A stretch of 64,000 nt of DNA from Lethocerus indicus (taxonomy: Eukaryota > Arthropoda > Insecta > Hemiptera > Belostomatidae), in NCBI GenBank assembly GCA_019843655.1, contig JACDQD010000009.1, forward strand, positions 5,599,431 to 5,663,430. The letters run 5' to 3'. Below are positions 14,231-27,666 of the stretch, piece after piece; the stretch's first letter is position 1; every line of letters begins with the position of its first letter. Both the position numbers and the translations under genes were made by a program. Below the pieces are notes generated by a model. It did not search any database and was not told the DNA's origin. It was given only the letters and a program-made list of their open reading frames with translations.

Positions 14231-17200
14231 TGCATATAATAATTAGGGCTGAGGAGAGGCTTTTAAGACGTTTAACACATCAAACCGGCCGGGGCCCATA
14301 TAGCCGGCTGCGGTATTATGCCGGATATCAAAAGGAAAGGACATCTGTGTAGAGGATGGAGGGTGGAGGGTGTTTATGCAGGGGCGTGGTGGTGGCACCT
14401 TGCGGCGACCCGGGGCTAATTAATGCGGTCAGAGGGCCAAGATTCGCCCCGGCGCCCGCCATTGCATTTCAAAGGCGAGGCCCAGAAATGGGGCTCTTTC
14501 ATCTCATATCGGTGGAGGCGGAGGAGCCGGCGAGGGCCTCTAACGCCGACATCTGGTGAATTCATTAGGGGCGGCGGCCTACTCGCCCCCGGCCCCGGCA
14601 GTGTTTTACCGCGGGTTTTCCATATTATTGGGCGCTATGTTTCAACTCCCTCCGTATATATCCCCCGGAGAGGCGCCGTTATTAAAACGGGCTCCCCGGC
14701 AGCTTGCTCCTTACACGACGAAACAGACTTCCAAGTGACACGCCCTGAGGTCTCCCGCAACCAACTTCTAATGCATGCAAACCGCCCGCTATACTACCCC
14801 TCAACAACTTTATAATAACGATGACAAATTGCTTTAATATATAAGCGACTGTTGATCTCAGCCCCTATGAAAATTTCACGTCTCAGTACACCAGAAACTT
14901 ATTTCGAGGTAAGAGCCATCCTTTTCTCCCTAAAAAATCGCTCAATTACTTCTGCCGATTTTTATTGCTTACGCTTGTTGCAGACTTAATATGCTATAAT
15001 TCTAAGGTGGTACTTCCCTTTTTTTATGCTTATACGGAACAGACCGTTTTCGGTTACTTGCCACAACTAAAGATTAGCGTAAGTCCAAACTAGCGAGAGG
15101 AGACGGAAGATCGCCTGAACCCTACAAAACGGTACTCCAAATTCCTTATTTCCCTCTAGAAAATCTGATATAAAGGAAATATATTTCCTTCCGAACTCTA
15201 CACCCAGGATCATCGACAAAAACTGATCGCTCAGCCTTATGAGACCATTCGGCAAATAATTATGCCGAGAAATATATTTGATTATTCGTCCCGTTCTTCG
15301 AATATAGGTTGCCGACTTATTTTTCCTATATAAAGACTATTTTTGAGCGTCTACAGTAATTAAATAATTATCAGTTTGCTAGAATTTTTAGTAATATTAA
15401 ATGTACGAAAACTGAATGTCTCCTTTAGTTAGGTCAGAAGTGAGTATAAAGACGATCACCATTTTGGGTTTCACTTTGTAAAAACTTTTTTGTACTTTAT
15501 ATCTATATTAATCTTAAATGACTAATTCAGTAATATAAATCAATTTCATTACACGACTATATAGAACAAACAGAGAGAAACAAAGGAGGTCAAATATAAG
15601 TGTAAAGCGAGAAAAACTAATAACTGCATGTAAATAGTATAAAAAGTTGTTAGGAAGTAGGGTTTTTTCGTTCTAGCTGATAGAACTAATTCTATACAAT
15701 AGGACAAATCTAATAAGAAAGGGGACATCGTAAATGAGCTTGATAAGGGGAGCCCCGATACCGTGCGTTGCGATACCGGGAGAAAGCGAGGCCCCCGACA
15801 GAGGCCGGTTCTTATTTATGAAGGGTAAACTGGAGAAGAGCCGGGGACACGGAGTCTATTTGGCGGTCCGGGGGGAGGGTTTTCCAAGGAAAAACAAATC
15901 AAGTGGGCTCTCTCTCCACCCCCATCCCTTAATCAGATGAGGGAAGAGGGCAAACTCAAGAGTTGCCGCTGTTGATAAACCGGCCCGACGAATTAGAGAG
16001 ATCCGGGAGAACACAATCAAGTTTGGACAACTTGCTTAACCGACGACAGCCAGGGCCCCCAAATTGGACTGTTTGAATAATAAATCCGGCCCGCACCCCG
16101 CACCCCCACACACAATCATGCACCGGCACCACCGCCTAGCCGAATTCGGATTTACGATGTTGCTTAAGACCAATATTTAAAGAGACGTAGAGGAGGCGGA
16201 GGTATATTTTAAATGGAAATGGAAGTTCTGTTTGACTTCCCCTCCCCCACCCAACCGGGAAGTTGATTATTGCAAGCCGCCGGAGTTGGGCCGCAACGAA
16301 TTCTCCTTAAGCGCGTCGTGATCGAGAAATAATTAAAAAAGCAGCACCTTTTGCCCGTCTTGATGTCCTAAACCTCTCAAACAATAATCGCCATTTCTAG
16401 TTTCATATGGGTTCAATAGCAAGCAATAAAATAAGGAGTAAACAACTAGAAATTTGTGTACATTTTCTGGTACCAAGATTCTTGAATTAACCATTTCTTT
16501 CGCTTCCCAATACTCGAACAAAACATACTTAAGCAAGAATAAAACACCTTTTTTGAGAGCCCTAAGCAATATAACAAAATGTGTGCAGTGAGTTTTGAAC
16601 AAATTCCAAACAAAACATTCCAGTTATTTGAGACACGCTGAGCAAAACAGAAAAGTAATTAGAGTGATAACGGTCGCGCTCAAAGTCAGATTTACTATTT
16701 TAAATGTTCTGTACCATCATTTTATTCTGTTATTAAAAGTAAATTACGAACTCAAGTTTTTTTTTCTTTCGTATGCATGAGCGGGGTGATTAGAAGGGGA
16801 ATCAAGTAGACTTCGGGACAATTTAACGAAGACCGAAGCAGTTTTCCAGTGTCAGTAGACATTCATTACAAGCTTTCGGAGACAAAGAGCAGAGGGCGGA
16901 TTTGCATATTGAAGGTTACAAGGCGAATGTTGGCGAACAACCGTTCCTCATTGATTTATCAGATTCAAAGTGAAACCCCTCCCCCCTTTCACCAGTGCTA
17001 CTCTGAGCTTAAAAGAGACGTCATTTGTCTTCTCCCCATTTGAATTAAGTTTGCGGGTTTGTTTTTCCTGTCCCCCGGAAAACTGGATTAGCGTTCATTA
17101 CAAATTCAGAAAAGGAAGCCATTAATGCTCAAACTCCACCCCGTCACTTCTGTAACAACCCCGAGAGGACGGTTCTTATCAGCGTCGTATTTGAGTCCTG

Positions 17201-18270
17201 ATTGCTGTTTGATTTTTTGTTATTCGTCTGTTTGTTCCACGGGACTTCTTTTCTTCTGCCTCTTCTTCTTCTTCTCTTTGGCGTAACGAATTGCGGAATT
17301 TTCACTGGATCGAAGATAAGATGTAAAGAATAGAGGCAGAAGTGAGACTCGGGTTTCAAGATAAACAATAACCTCGATACGGGCCATTACCTATCTTGGA
17401 TATAATTGTCCGTTTGGAATAATTTCACGAGGAATCCACAATATTTTACGAGGCGGTTGTTCTAAACAATTTTATAACAGAGTGAAAATACCTAATTTGA
17501 AGTCTACGTTTTCATAGATGAGCTGTAAGTTGTTATTGAAAAAAGAATGTACGACAAAGGTCTTGATGAAGGGCCGGCGGGGGAATTGCCGTTTAGAAGT
17601 TCTAGATATTGAAATTCCCCACGAATTCACGCAACTCCCATCAAAGATATTCGGGCTCCGCCGGACCCTAAGAAAAGTGAATATAAATTTCCTGACAAAC
17701 CCGAGGGGAGTAACGGGAGCGTAAAATATAAGTGGCAAGGGAGCGTTCCTTCCAAGTGGTTGGATGAAGGGGAGGCCAGAGGTGGGTTATTTGCAGGCTG
17801 GTCATTGCCGGCCAATTGGCTGTGGTCACTAGATTAGATGGGGCCTCAAGGACCGATTCCAAGAATTCCGAATAGGCTTAATATACAGAACCCTCCCCCA
17901 CAACAGTGAAGAGCCCGGCAGAGAGTCTCTGGGGTCGGCCGATGGCCACAAGCAGAGAAAAAAGGAAGTATTATTTGCGCAAATCTCAAAAAACATTTAT
18001 GAAGAGTGGACGCGATAGGATACTCCTATTACAATACTTACGTTATAAACCTCACCCACTAAATACGGTTAAGTGACATAAAATTACATTGAACTCGTCC
18101 GTTATAACTATGGGAAAGTGACATATACTAAAATTCGAATACGCATGCAATAACCGGTATATTTAGCGGTTTCAATGCTTAGTTTTCTTTTAACAGTATC
18201 TTAAATGAAATTCAATACGATCCAGTAGGAGTCTAAGAAAGGCTTTTTGCATCGTACCCTCCGTCGAAAT
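14231..18270. other. GC islands and spacers, no gene seen
   Basis: CpG-rich islands lie at about 14240-14800, 15720-16320 and 17560-17960. A (CTT)n-like patch lies near 17260-17280. The open frames over the islands are repetitive in composition and unrelated to known proteins. Confidence 0.4.
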
Positions 18271-18960
18271 TTCAATAAGTGCCCCTTTTCCGGGCCATCG
18301 AGGAAGCGGGAAGACTTCCGAAGAATTGGACCAAACAAAACGTCAGAGGACACGGGGCAATCGTGGACCCGGGCAATGGGCCGTTTCTTGGTTTGAAACG
18401 ATCAAAGGGAATAGGGGCCCGTTTTACATAAGACGGTCCGGGGACAAATGTAATTGGGTGTGCCGGCCAATATCCCGCAAGTAGGGGAGGCAGAGAGAGA
18501 GAGAGAGAGAGAGAGGGAGGGAGAGGGAGACTTTGGGAGTGTTTACACAGAGAGCATCCCTCCCCCTTCACGGCGGCCATATTGTATAAGTAGCGGTCAG
18601 ACTCTCCTCCTCCACCATCTCCTCATCCTCCTACTCTCTCTCTCTCTCTCTCTCTATATTTCGGTGTCCGACTCTCATACATAAAACATGTCCGGGGCCC
18701 GGCCGGGTGTTTTGAAGCCCGGGGATGTGTTGAATTACTCCCGAAGAGATAGCCTCCCCTGGACTCTAAGCGGGTCATTTATAAGGCGATCGCTGGCTTC
18801 TCCTCCTTACTTCCCCGGCCACGATATTGCTCCCTCAACCCCCCCCCCTCTCTGTACTTTACACCGCACTTTATACAGAAAAACTTCTTTTTTCTTTCTC
18901 CTCCCGTCGGACCGAGAAACCCCTTGAGAAATTTAAATGGCCCGGAGCGATTTCGCAATA
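18271..18960. promoter_or_regulatory. GC island with paired (GA)n and (TC)n tracts; possible promoter or GAGA-type element
   Basis: A (GA)n tract at about 18491-18517 and a (TC)n tract at about 18631-18655 face each other within a CpG-rich island. Between them is a TATAAG-like site (about 18585). GAGA repeats are known binding sites of insect GAGA factors in promoters and Polycomb elements. An ATG in good context (AAAACATGTCC, 18688) follows, but the 79-codon frame after it matches nothing I know. The promoter reading is inference; the repeats are seen directly. Confidence 0.3.
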
Positions 18961-21429
18961 TTCGGTCGGTGGCTGAACTGTTGTTTTTATCCCGGCTCCA
19001 ACCCCCAGACCAGTGAACCTAATTCATATTCATACGCTGCCCACTCTAAGGCCAAACGGAATATTCCTTCTGGAAAATTGGTAACCGAAGAAAGAAACGG
19101 GATGAGAGACGGACGATTGAAATTCTATTGGGATTCCCTTATCCGTATCGATGGACAAATTCTTCTATGTACGCTGTTATCTTAATATTCAAACCAGAGA
19201 CAATTCACTTGTGGTGATTTTTCATACAATTCCCCAATCTGTTTTATAGCAATCACTTCTTCGAAACTATACTTTTTCAATACTTTCCTAACATTTCGCC
19301 CCTTCTTCGAACTCTTAACTACGAGATAAGTACAAAAAATCTGAATACTAAATGGAAAATGGTCTGAAACAACATCGGGTGATAAGAATTTTCAGTTCTT
19401 ACATAGAAAAATTCCTCATATTAAAAAAATCGATATTTTTTTAAATTAATAAATAAACAATTTTATTTTGTGTTATTCCGTATTTTGTGTTAATTAATAC
19501 GTGTGTTCTAGTTGAAAGGAAGTGCGGTATTGAAAACTTTATATTTCTCAATTATTAATCCAGTAAAATACAAATTTTCAATCAGAGTGAACCCCGTCTA
19601 AAAGTTATTTTCTAAACGTGAGGAATTTGTGGCCTTTCTTCGTCTTCGCAAAAATAACCCGTCAGTCGATCCGCTAATTAATGCGTTATGTTTTGTATTT
19701 CCGCATACACAAACCAGGTTATTGTATTGAGTCTGCCCTGCAGAGAAGCCACAGTATTTTTTTTTAGTAAATCACCTTCATGAATCTGATTCGAAGTGTT
19801 CGCAATGTTGGAGAATGTAATAATTATTTACTTATCATACATACTCCGCGATATCTAAATAAATATATCCTATGCTTATAAAATAAACTGGTTCTGTGGG
19901 TAGTTTTAAAGGGGTGGAAGACCCTGGTATAGGTTTAATATTAAAAGTCGGTCCGGGTGGAGGGGTGAGGCTCTCCCTCTGCGGGTAATCTCCCAAATTT
20001 TCTAGTAGCTGGCAAACACAATTGTTTCAGATGAGGTCGAGGATGACACGAGAAATCCATCCAGTCGGGGCCGGCTCGAGTGTTGACTCCTCCCTCTTTC
20101 TGAACCCCGGCGGGGGCCTCGGGCAAACACACTCCGGCCCTCTCCAAACCGCCAAAACCTTACTAATTTCCCTCCGATAGACCTGCTCCTCGGTGCCTCT
20201 GTTTTTAACCGTTTATTGAAATCCCCTTTCAACGACGACGCCGACGGAGGGAAGCCTAAAAACGGCTGACTGAACCGGAGGAAAGAAGCTAAGCGTTCAT
20301 AAAAAAAAAAGCCCCTGGGTTTAGTAGAAACCGTTTTGTTTAGGGGAGCCCTAACTTGACACAAACCAAATAAGCCTAAACCCAGTTTCCAATCTAACAA
20401 CAGTATTATATTGGTTTGGAGTGAGAACCAACATAATTTAGAACTTAAGACATTATACGATATTAAAAATTGGAAATATAAATGGCAGCTTATTATTTCT
20501 TTAAATGTATTCAGTAAAAGTATACTGTGGGTTCATCCTATATTTCATACAGATACTTATCTCCAAGGTAATTACAATAATGCATAATATTAAACAGATT
20601 AAATAATATTACAGAGTATAATATATGTTCAAAACTAATTTGTATCTTTGTGTTTTTATCAAATCGATTATTGTTTAATTTTTGTCTCAAAATATTGAGT
20701 TATTGAGCAGTAGGGAGTGAAACTCTCATATGTACTAACTCTGTTATATATCTCATTGAAAACACTTTTGTAATACAATATTTTGAATTTTAAACAGAAA
20801 TTCCTTATATAATAGAAATATTACGCTTTCAAAGTATTATGTAATAATTAATGCTAAAAATATTTACAAATATAGTCACTAATAAAAGTGCAAGCATAAA
20901 TACGGTTGTATATGATGATATAAAAAAGATGCAGAGTTTCATAAGTCAATTGCTTAACATCTAAGGTTAAAATAGAATCACATTTGGCCCATATTTAACC
21001 CTTAGCATATAAAACGCAATTTGTTAAACATGCACAGTGTTTACTACATTATTAACTTTATAACCTATCATGCAAACTTTTTTTTCTTAAGAAAATTCTG
21101 TTTTAATAATACTAATAACAACAGACAATAAGAGCTGCTGTTTACTTAAAAGCAAACGATTTTAATCCCTGTGTTTGTACTTTATATCATTTGCATTGAA
21201 TTTTAGTTCCAACTTTCTTCCCAATAAATTAATTCAATGCTTCAGTTAGGTAGTACTTGTTTTCATTTGTAACTTGGTTAAGATATATAGAATTAGTTTA
21301 TTACCTCAATGTCCCGCTTTTCCACCTTTATTGGATGAACTACAGTCTTGTCCCGGATTATTATTGTTACTGGTAAACGAATAATCGTTGTATTTTCGAG
21401 ATTTCTTTTTTAAAAGTAATTAGTACCGG
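18961..21429. other. Upstream intergenic DNA of FUT8, no gene seen
   Basis: A CpG-rich island lies at about 19930-20350. From about 20400 to 21400 the sequence is AT-rich and CpG-poor. No open frame or RNA gene was recognised. Confidence 0.4.
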
Positions 21430-21833
21430 TCTTATTCAACTAAGAGGCAGGTTAACTAGCGCGTACACGGAGTGCACTGATCGGCCAACAGAGCGCAGTA
21501 GCGTCGCCGCACGACGTCAGGTTAAGTTTAAACGTCACTTTGCGATAAGAGCGATCTAATTAGGTAATTATTAAAAGCGGGCAATGTGCTTTTATATAAC
21601 AGATATGACGTGACAAGTCGGCGGCCTCCGTTCTCCGGCAGTTCGATTAGAGCACCGCCCTTCGGAAATGAGCGGACCGTCGGGTTTCCACCTGCGCCTA
21701 CTATAACCTCCTCGGCGAGGTTCGGCGGAGACTGGGCGATACCCCCTTATTTCCCAGGAGTTGGGCACGTTTCAACCGCTCCTCGCTGATAATGGTCGCG
21801 GCGTTTGAGTATCGCGGCTAGCGGTAATCGAAG
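21430..21833 (+). promoter_or_regulatory. CpG-rich 5' region and presumed promoter / 5' UTR of FUT8
   Basis: CpG density rises sharply just before the FUT8 start codon and falls again within intron 1. The block includes a CRE-like GACGTCAG near 21514. No TATA box at a sensible distance was seen. This pattern fits a broad, TATA-less housekeeping promoter; the transcription start itself cannot be placed from sequence alone. Confidence 0.4.
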
Positions 21834-22864
21834 ATGATGGCCAAAATAATGAGGCAGGTCCCGTGGAGCCGGGTCATGATACTGCTGCTGGTCGTCTGGC
21901 TGGCTTTCCTACTCATCGCCCTCGGTTTGCTCAGGCACGAACCCGACCAGCAGATAAACCAGCGCATCTCCCAGGCCCTACGCGATTTACAGTCACTGCA
22001 CAACCAAAGGGAAGAAATCAGCAAGCTGATATCAGAGTACAGTTCAGGGTATGATTGGATCTGGTTCTCTTAGTTATATACTGAAACGGTTTTAATTGGT
22101 TATACTTTGTAGGAATGGTGGCCTAAAATTTGTCATTTAACGCATTCTCTGTGTGAATCCAAATTCTTGCCGATTTACTGAAAAAGCTGACAACATTGTT
22201 TACTAATTGCCTTCTGATTTAAGGACTATCAATTTTTGTAATTGCATCATGTTCCTTTAATTGTACCTTGACATAGATACATACTAAGTTCACTTATTAG
22301 CCACTAATTCTATACTCTCTTACATCATTTTATGATTTGTTGTTAATGAGATAAATAACTGTTCACCCGTTAGTACATTTTTTACACATGTTTTCCTTAT
22401 TGAAGAATTACGTATTTAGTTGACCTTATCAATGATATGGTTCTCTTCAATTTTACTTGGTGTTATAATTTTTTAAGCATTAATAAAATAATGCAAGTAA
22501 CTGAACAAATTGGTTCAGACTAAAATATTGGGTAAAGCATATACTTCTTATGAAAAGATGTAGTGTTATATTGATTTTTGTTATTGGTAAAAATGTAATT
22601 TAAGAATTATTTGAATATATATGACTATGTATAATACATTTTGATGTATGTATATATAAATTGATATAATATATTCATTTTTCAACTGCATTCATGAGAA
22701 TTGCACATCGTGAAGAAATTGTGAATTAAAAGACAGCATAGATATTACTGTCTGGGCGACATAAATTGCAGGATATCATTCATTGAAGTGAATCATCCAG
22801 CTTTCCTTTGAGTTAAGAGGGGTATACTTCTTGCAGTGGCTATTAAACCGTAATCCTTTTATAT

Positions 22865-22924
<60 letters not shown>

Positions 22925-25900
22925 CAAGATACACACACTGGTCTTACTTTGCTATTGCACCTATATAATATTGGTGCTGTTTTAGTTATCTCAAGTATTT
23001 TGTTTATATATATTCCCTTAATATTCCTTAATATATTGAGTTTCTCATATAAAAATTATAAAACAATTTTTGTGACAATGATGGGAAGAGCAGTCATGTT
23101 AAAATCATTTTTATATTTGTATAAATAATTTGTATATTTTTTAAAATTTATAATTATTGTTAACTGTAACAAAATGTCATCCTTATTAAAGCTTAATAAT
23201 CTTGTATTTGTTTACAGCAGCTCATCATTAAAGCAAGAAGAACGGGCAGCTTTACTCAAAAGCATACATGACAAAGTGACAAATCCCAATCATTTAGGAG
23301 AGATAAATGAATTCAGTATGTCAAGTGTTATTAGTTAATGAATAATAACAATAATTAACCAAGACAAAACCTGCCACTTGATTTTATGGCCTGAGTAGTT
23401 TGTTCATTGCGGGGAGATACAGCAAGTTTTTAAAATAAATTAACAGTAAAGTGTAAAGTTTTTAGTTTACTGTTTTGGGAAAACTGTTCCATAAAATTAA
23501 GTTGTAATTAATGTATAATAAAATTAATACATAGTGAAAAATTGCATAAATAAAGTATTAATAAAGATGAATGAATTAATGTAAAGTTTATATTAATATT
23601 CAATTTAAAAAAATAATATTGTTTAATAATTTTTAGTTATCTGAAAAAATATTCCACATATAATAGTGACAATTTAGGAGAAAACCTTTACATAGTTATG
23701 CCTTGTTACTTTTGATTGATATGTTTAAAATTAAATTACAGGTGTAAGAGAAGAACCTCCATTGCAATATGAAAAATTACGAAGGAGGCTTAGAATGGGC
23801 ATTGATGAAATGTGGTTTTTCATCAGTGCCCAGCTTCGGAGTATTCTGAAAGATGCCCAACCAATTTCTCCTAACATAGCTTCAAAAATTAACAGAATTC
23901 TTGAGGAAGGAATTGAACACAAACGGTTTGTAAATCTAAAATTTATCTACCACATTTTGCATATCTCAGTCCAGCTATTTACATATGGAAAGTTCAATGT
24001 TGCTATCTCACTTCCTTTTTTGCAGTGACATAAATACAATTTAAAACAATTAACTTAGTTCAGATAAAAATATTAAGTTTGGACTTTGGAAATTTTATTT
24101 TATAATTTGATGTGACATTAATAAAGATCCCCATTAATTAGTGTAGCTGACTCTTGTGGTACACCTCTGATTCAATACCAAAAAATTGTCGACATATTTT
24201 TTACCATAAATTATCAGTCTTGTAAGAAACATTATTTTTCAGGTCATTGATTCATGATGTTTCATCTATGGCAAATCATGATGGATATGCAGCATGGCGG
24301 ATCAAAGAGGCTGTAGAACTGTCAGACCTTGTCCAACGAAGAATAAAATACTTACAGAATCCTCCAGACTGTAATGCAGCAAAAAGATTACTGTGCAATT
24401 TGAATAAGGTAAATACTCACAGATGTGTGGAATCGTCAATGTTTAAATTATACAAGCTGTTCAAATTGTTAAATCTTTTTTACCAATTGGAAGGTCATTT
24501 TGGAACACAAACAAGCCCTAATGTAATGAGTATAAAATGTACAATGTAAAATTGTTTTAAGTAAAAAAATAATTTCCCCAATATTTGTATCCTTATTTAT
24601 TTATTTTATTTTATATCATTCCATCTTGTTTCTAGGGCTGTGGGTATGGCTGTCAGTTACATCACGTTGTCTACTGCTTGCTGGTCGCTTATGGCACGGA
24701 AAGAACAATGATACTACGTTCCAAGGGTTGGCGTTATAACAGGGCTGGTTGGGAACAGGTTTTCATGCCAGTCAGTGATACTTGTACAGATGTATATGAT
24801 GTTCCTGTTCACAACTGGCCAGGTGACCGAATAATATAAATATTATATTTGATAGTTTATGTATAAAATTGCCTTGTGACATGGAAATGTTAACAATTAG
24901 ACAAATTAATGATATATATTTGTATTGTAATTTCAAATGAATTATTAATGTAAAAAACATTTATACAAAAGCCTAAGTGATTGAAAATAATAATAATATA
25001 TTAGACAGTTGGGAAAAAAATATTATAATAAATAAATACTATTCACTAAAAGCAGAGGGTTTGCATAGTTAAAGAGAAAATAGGTATAAACAAAATACTT
25101 ATGAACAAAACCTCTACCTTAAGTTTTAGGCTAAGGTAGGTTAAACCTAGGTATACATTGAGCCTATTGAATGTACTATCCCATACACCATAAAATCCTA
25201 GGGAAAAAACTTCAGATTCAACTTTTAACCATATTGTTATTGTTTTTGGCAACAGAAGGTTCTCAGCATTTAATATTACTTGTTTCTATTTTTTCTGTAG
25301 GTAATCCAAGTTCACAAGTGATCTTACTTGGTATAGTGGATTCAGTTTCACCAAGGCCTCCTTATCTTCCCCTGGCTGTTCCCAAGGATCTCAGTGAAAG
25401 AATATCACGTCTCCATGGTGACCCAAGTGTCTGGTGGGTTGGCCAATTTTTGAAATATCTGCTCAGACCTCAGCCTGCTACAACAGACATGTTACGTGAA
25501 GCGTCTCTTAAATTCAATATTCAAAGACCAATGGTCGGGTAAGGCAGAATATTCTATCGTATTATCTTATTCTGATTATTACACAAGGAAATAATTTTAC
25601 TATTTTGAATGATGTTTAATGATGTATAAATAATCTCTTTTTTATATTCCATTAGAGTTCATATAAGGCGGACAGATAAAGTAGGAACTGAAGCCGCCTT
25701 TCATTCAGTTGATGAATACATGCTTCATGTTGAAGAGTACTACAAACAACTTGCTATGAAACAGTCAGTGTCAAAGAAGAGAATATATTTAGCGTCTGAT
25801 GATCCGAAAGTGTTTTCAGAAGTAAAGATGAAGTAAGACTTACTTATGCTTTGACTCAGAACTATGAAGTTTTTAATTTTCTTTAGTACACAATTTCAGT

Positions 25901-27666
25901 TCACTTCAAATGATGAATTGTATTTCTTTTCAGGTATCCAGAGTATGATGTAATGGGAGATCCTCTGATTGCTAAGACTGCTGCTGTATCTACTCGCTAC
26001 TCAGACAGTTCTCTGAATGGAATTGTCATGGACATATATTTTCTCTCACTTTCTGATTACTTAGTTTGCACATTTTCTTCTCAGGTACATTGATTTTTAA
26101 TGCATGTTATTGGAATTAAAAATCACATTATGTATTACATTACTTTATAAAAAACATAGCACTGATAAAATGTTGATTGATATCAATATTTATCATAAAT
26201 TAATATTAGTAGATTATGATGTAATGCCTTCATCTGAATTGTATTAGCATTACAATTATTCATTTACTAGCCAAAGTATCTGGCCTTGCTCAGGGGGTTC
26301 ACATCAATAAGAAAGCAGAATTGTAATTAAAGATATGTTAATTGAGGGTACACTACATTCATAGGTCCACCTTTCTCTGCATAAACAAAAATGTAAGACA
26401 TAAGTACCAGTGGCATCACTATTATGATCATTATCTCTGCAATCATATTTTACTATTTATTGCTTGTATCTTAATGCATACATAGTTTGTAATCTTGAAT
26501 GGAATGACAAAATTGTCCTAAATATGTATCTGTTGGCTGCTTTTTAGTAACATGACAAACTATACTTTTAATTATTAACTTATGACCTCATGACCTTGAA
26601 ACATGAGATACATACACGTTGAAAGTTTGGTGGAAATCGGTTCAGCCATTTGGAAATGCTTAGTGAACAGACACACACAGACAAATGCCATTTGACAAAT
26701 ATTACATAGATTATTATTATTCATTATTTCATATTACTCAATTTTTAAAAATCAATTCTGAATTATTAATTTTATTTTGCTTAGGTTTGTAGAGTAGCTT
26801 ATGAAATAATGCAGTCTCTACACCCTGATGCAGCTGCAAGATTCCGTTCTCTTGATGATATTTATTACTATGGTGGTCAAGGAACGCACAGGTATTATTA
26901 TTGAGTGAATCTTTGCTACTACTACTACTAAGTTATAAGATTCTTAGCATATACATGTTACTGTACTGCATGTATTTTAATACATCAATCTTATCTTTAT
27001 AAAGTTGTGATATTTAATGTTTAATGTTGTCCAGCACCTACCGTGAAGTTCCATAGAAACATTCTATAAGGTCAATATGATTGTTACACTTAAGAATACT
27101 AGTCCATAATGCAGGGCATTTAAGTGGAGAGATTAGTACAGCAGTTGTTATGTGCAACCAACATTTCTTTAGATTTACTTGATACATTTATTGATGCATA
27201 GAATGTTGTATATATTTAATATATGCTATATTGTTGTATATATTTAATGTATACTATAGGAGAATAGCTGTATTGCCTCATAAAGCAACATCACCTGACC
27301 AAATGGACCTCGAAGTAGGTGACATCATTGGAGTTGCTGGAAATCACTGGGATGGTTATTCTAAGGGCAGAAATCTACGTACAAATAAAGTTGGGCTCTA
27401 CCCATCATTTAAGGTATACATATTTGAGAAATATGTATTTCATGTATACATATTATCAAAAATACATTTTTTCAATGGAAATATTGCAGACTCTTATAGA
27501 AAGTGTGAAATTTTCAAGAGTGTACTTGACATTATCTGAGATTTATTCTGACCAATTTGTGACACTTAAGCACATTGGTTTGTTTTTACAGGTGAATGAT
27601 GTTTTAGAAGAAGTTGATTTCCCAACTTATAAAGAAGTGACTGTGGACAATCAAAATGGAACATGA
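21834..27666 (+). CDS. FUT8: Alpha-(1,6)-fucosyltransferase (FUT8 orthologue), 11 coding exons
   Basis: Transfers fucose from GDP-fucose in alpha-1,6 linkage to the innermost GlcNAc of N-glycans in the Golgi. Coding exons: 21834-22048, 23218-23315, 23742-23925, 24243-24408, 24636-24822, 25301-25538, 25656-25832, 25934-26084, 26785-26891, 27260-27413, 27592-27666. All introns are GT-AG and phases match, giving 583 codons plus stop; vertebrate FUT8 is about 575. An in-frame TAA at 21825 precedes the ATG ATG start. Residues about 14-33 form a type II signal anchor, followed by a coiled-coil-prone stem. The GT23 donor-site motif [17 protein letters not shown] starts at residue 363, with the paired arginines at 367-368. 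[17 protein letters not shown] follows. A C-terminal SH3 domain (about 509-567) contains [17 protein letters not shown]. No frameshift or missing key residue was seen. The gene body is CpG-poor. Confidence 0.97.
22870..22918. repeat. (TA)n microsatellite in FUT8 intron 1
   Basis: About 49 bp of uninterrupted TA dinucleotides, followed by CA-rich sequence. Confidence 0.95.
26275..26713. repeat. Degenerate interspersed repeat in FUT8 intron 8
   Basis: The left end (ACTAGCCAAAGTATCTGGCC) and right end (GGTGGAAATCGGTTCAGCC, then CAGACACACACAGACA) resemble the two ends of repeats that are very common in insect genomes (start like ACTAGC..ACCCGGC, end in CAGACAGACA). The class is uncertain (retroposon or DNA element). 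No open frame is present. A similar start fragment occurs at about 42302-42330. Confidence 0.5.

Noticed and set aside
14423..14815. A 130-codon frame over the 14.3-14.8 kb GC island
   Set aside because: Arginine/proline-rich, unrelated to known proteins, and overlapped by other frames.
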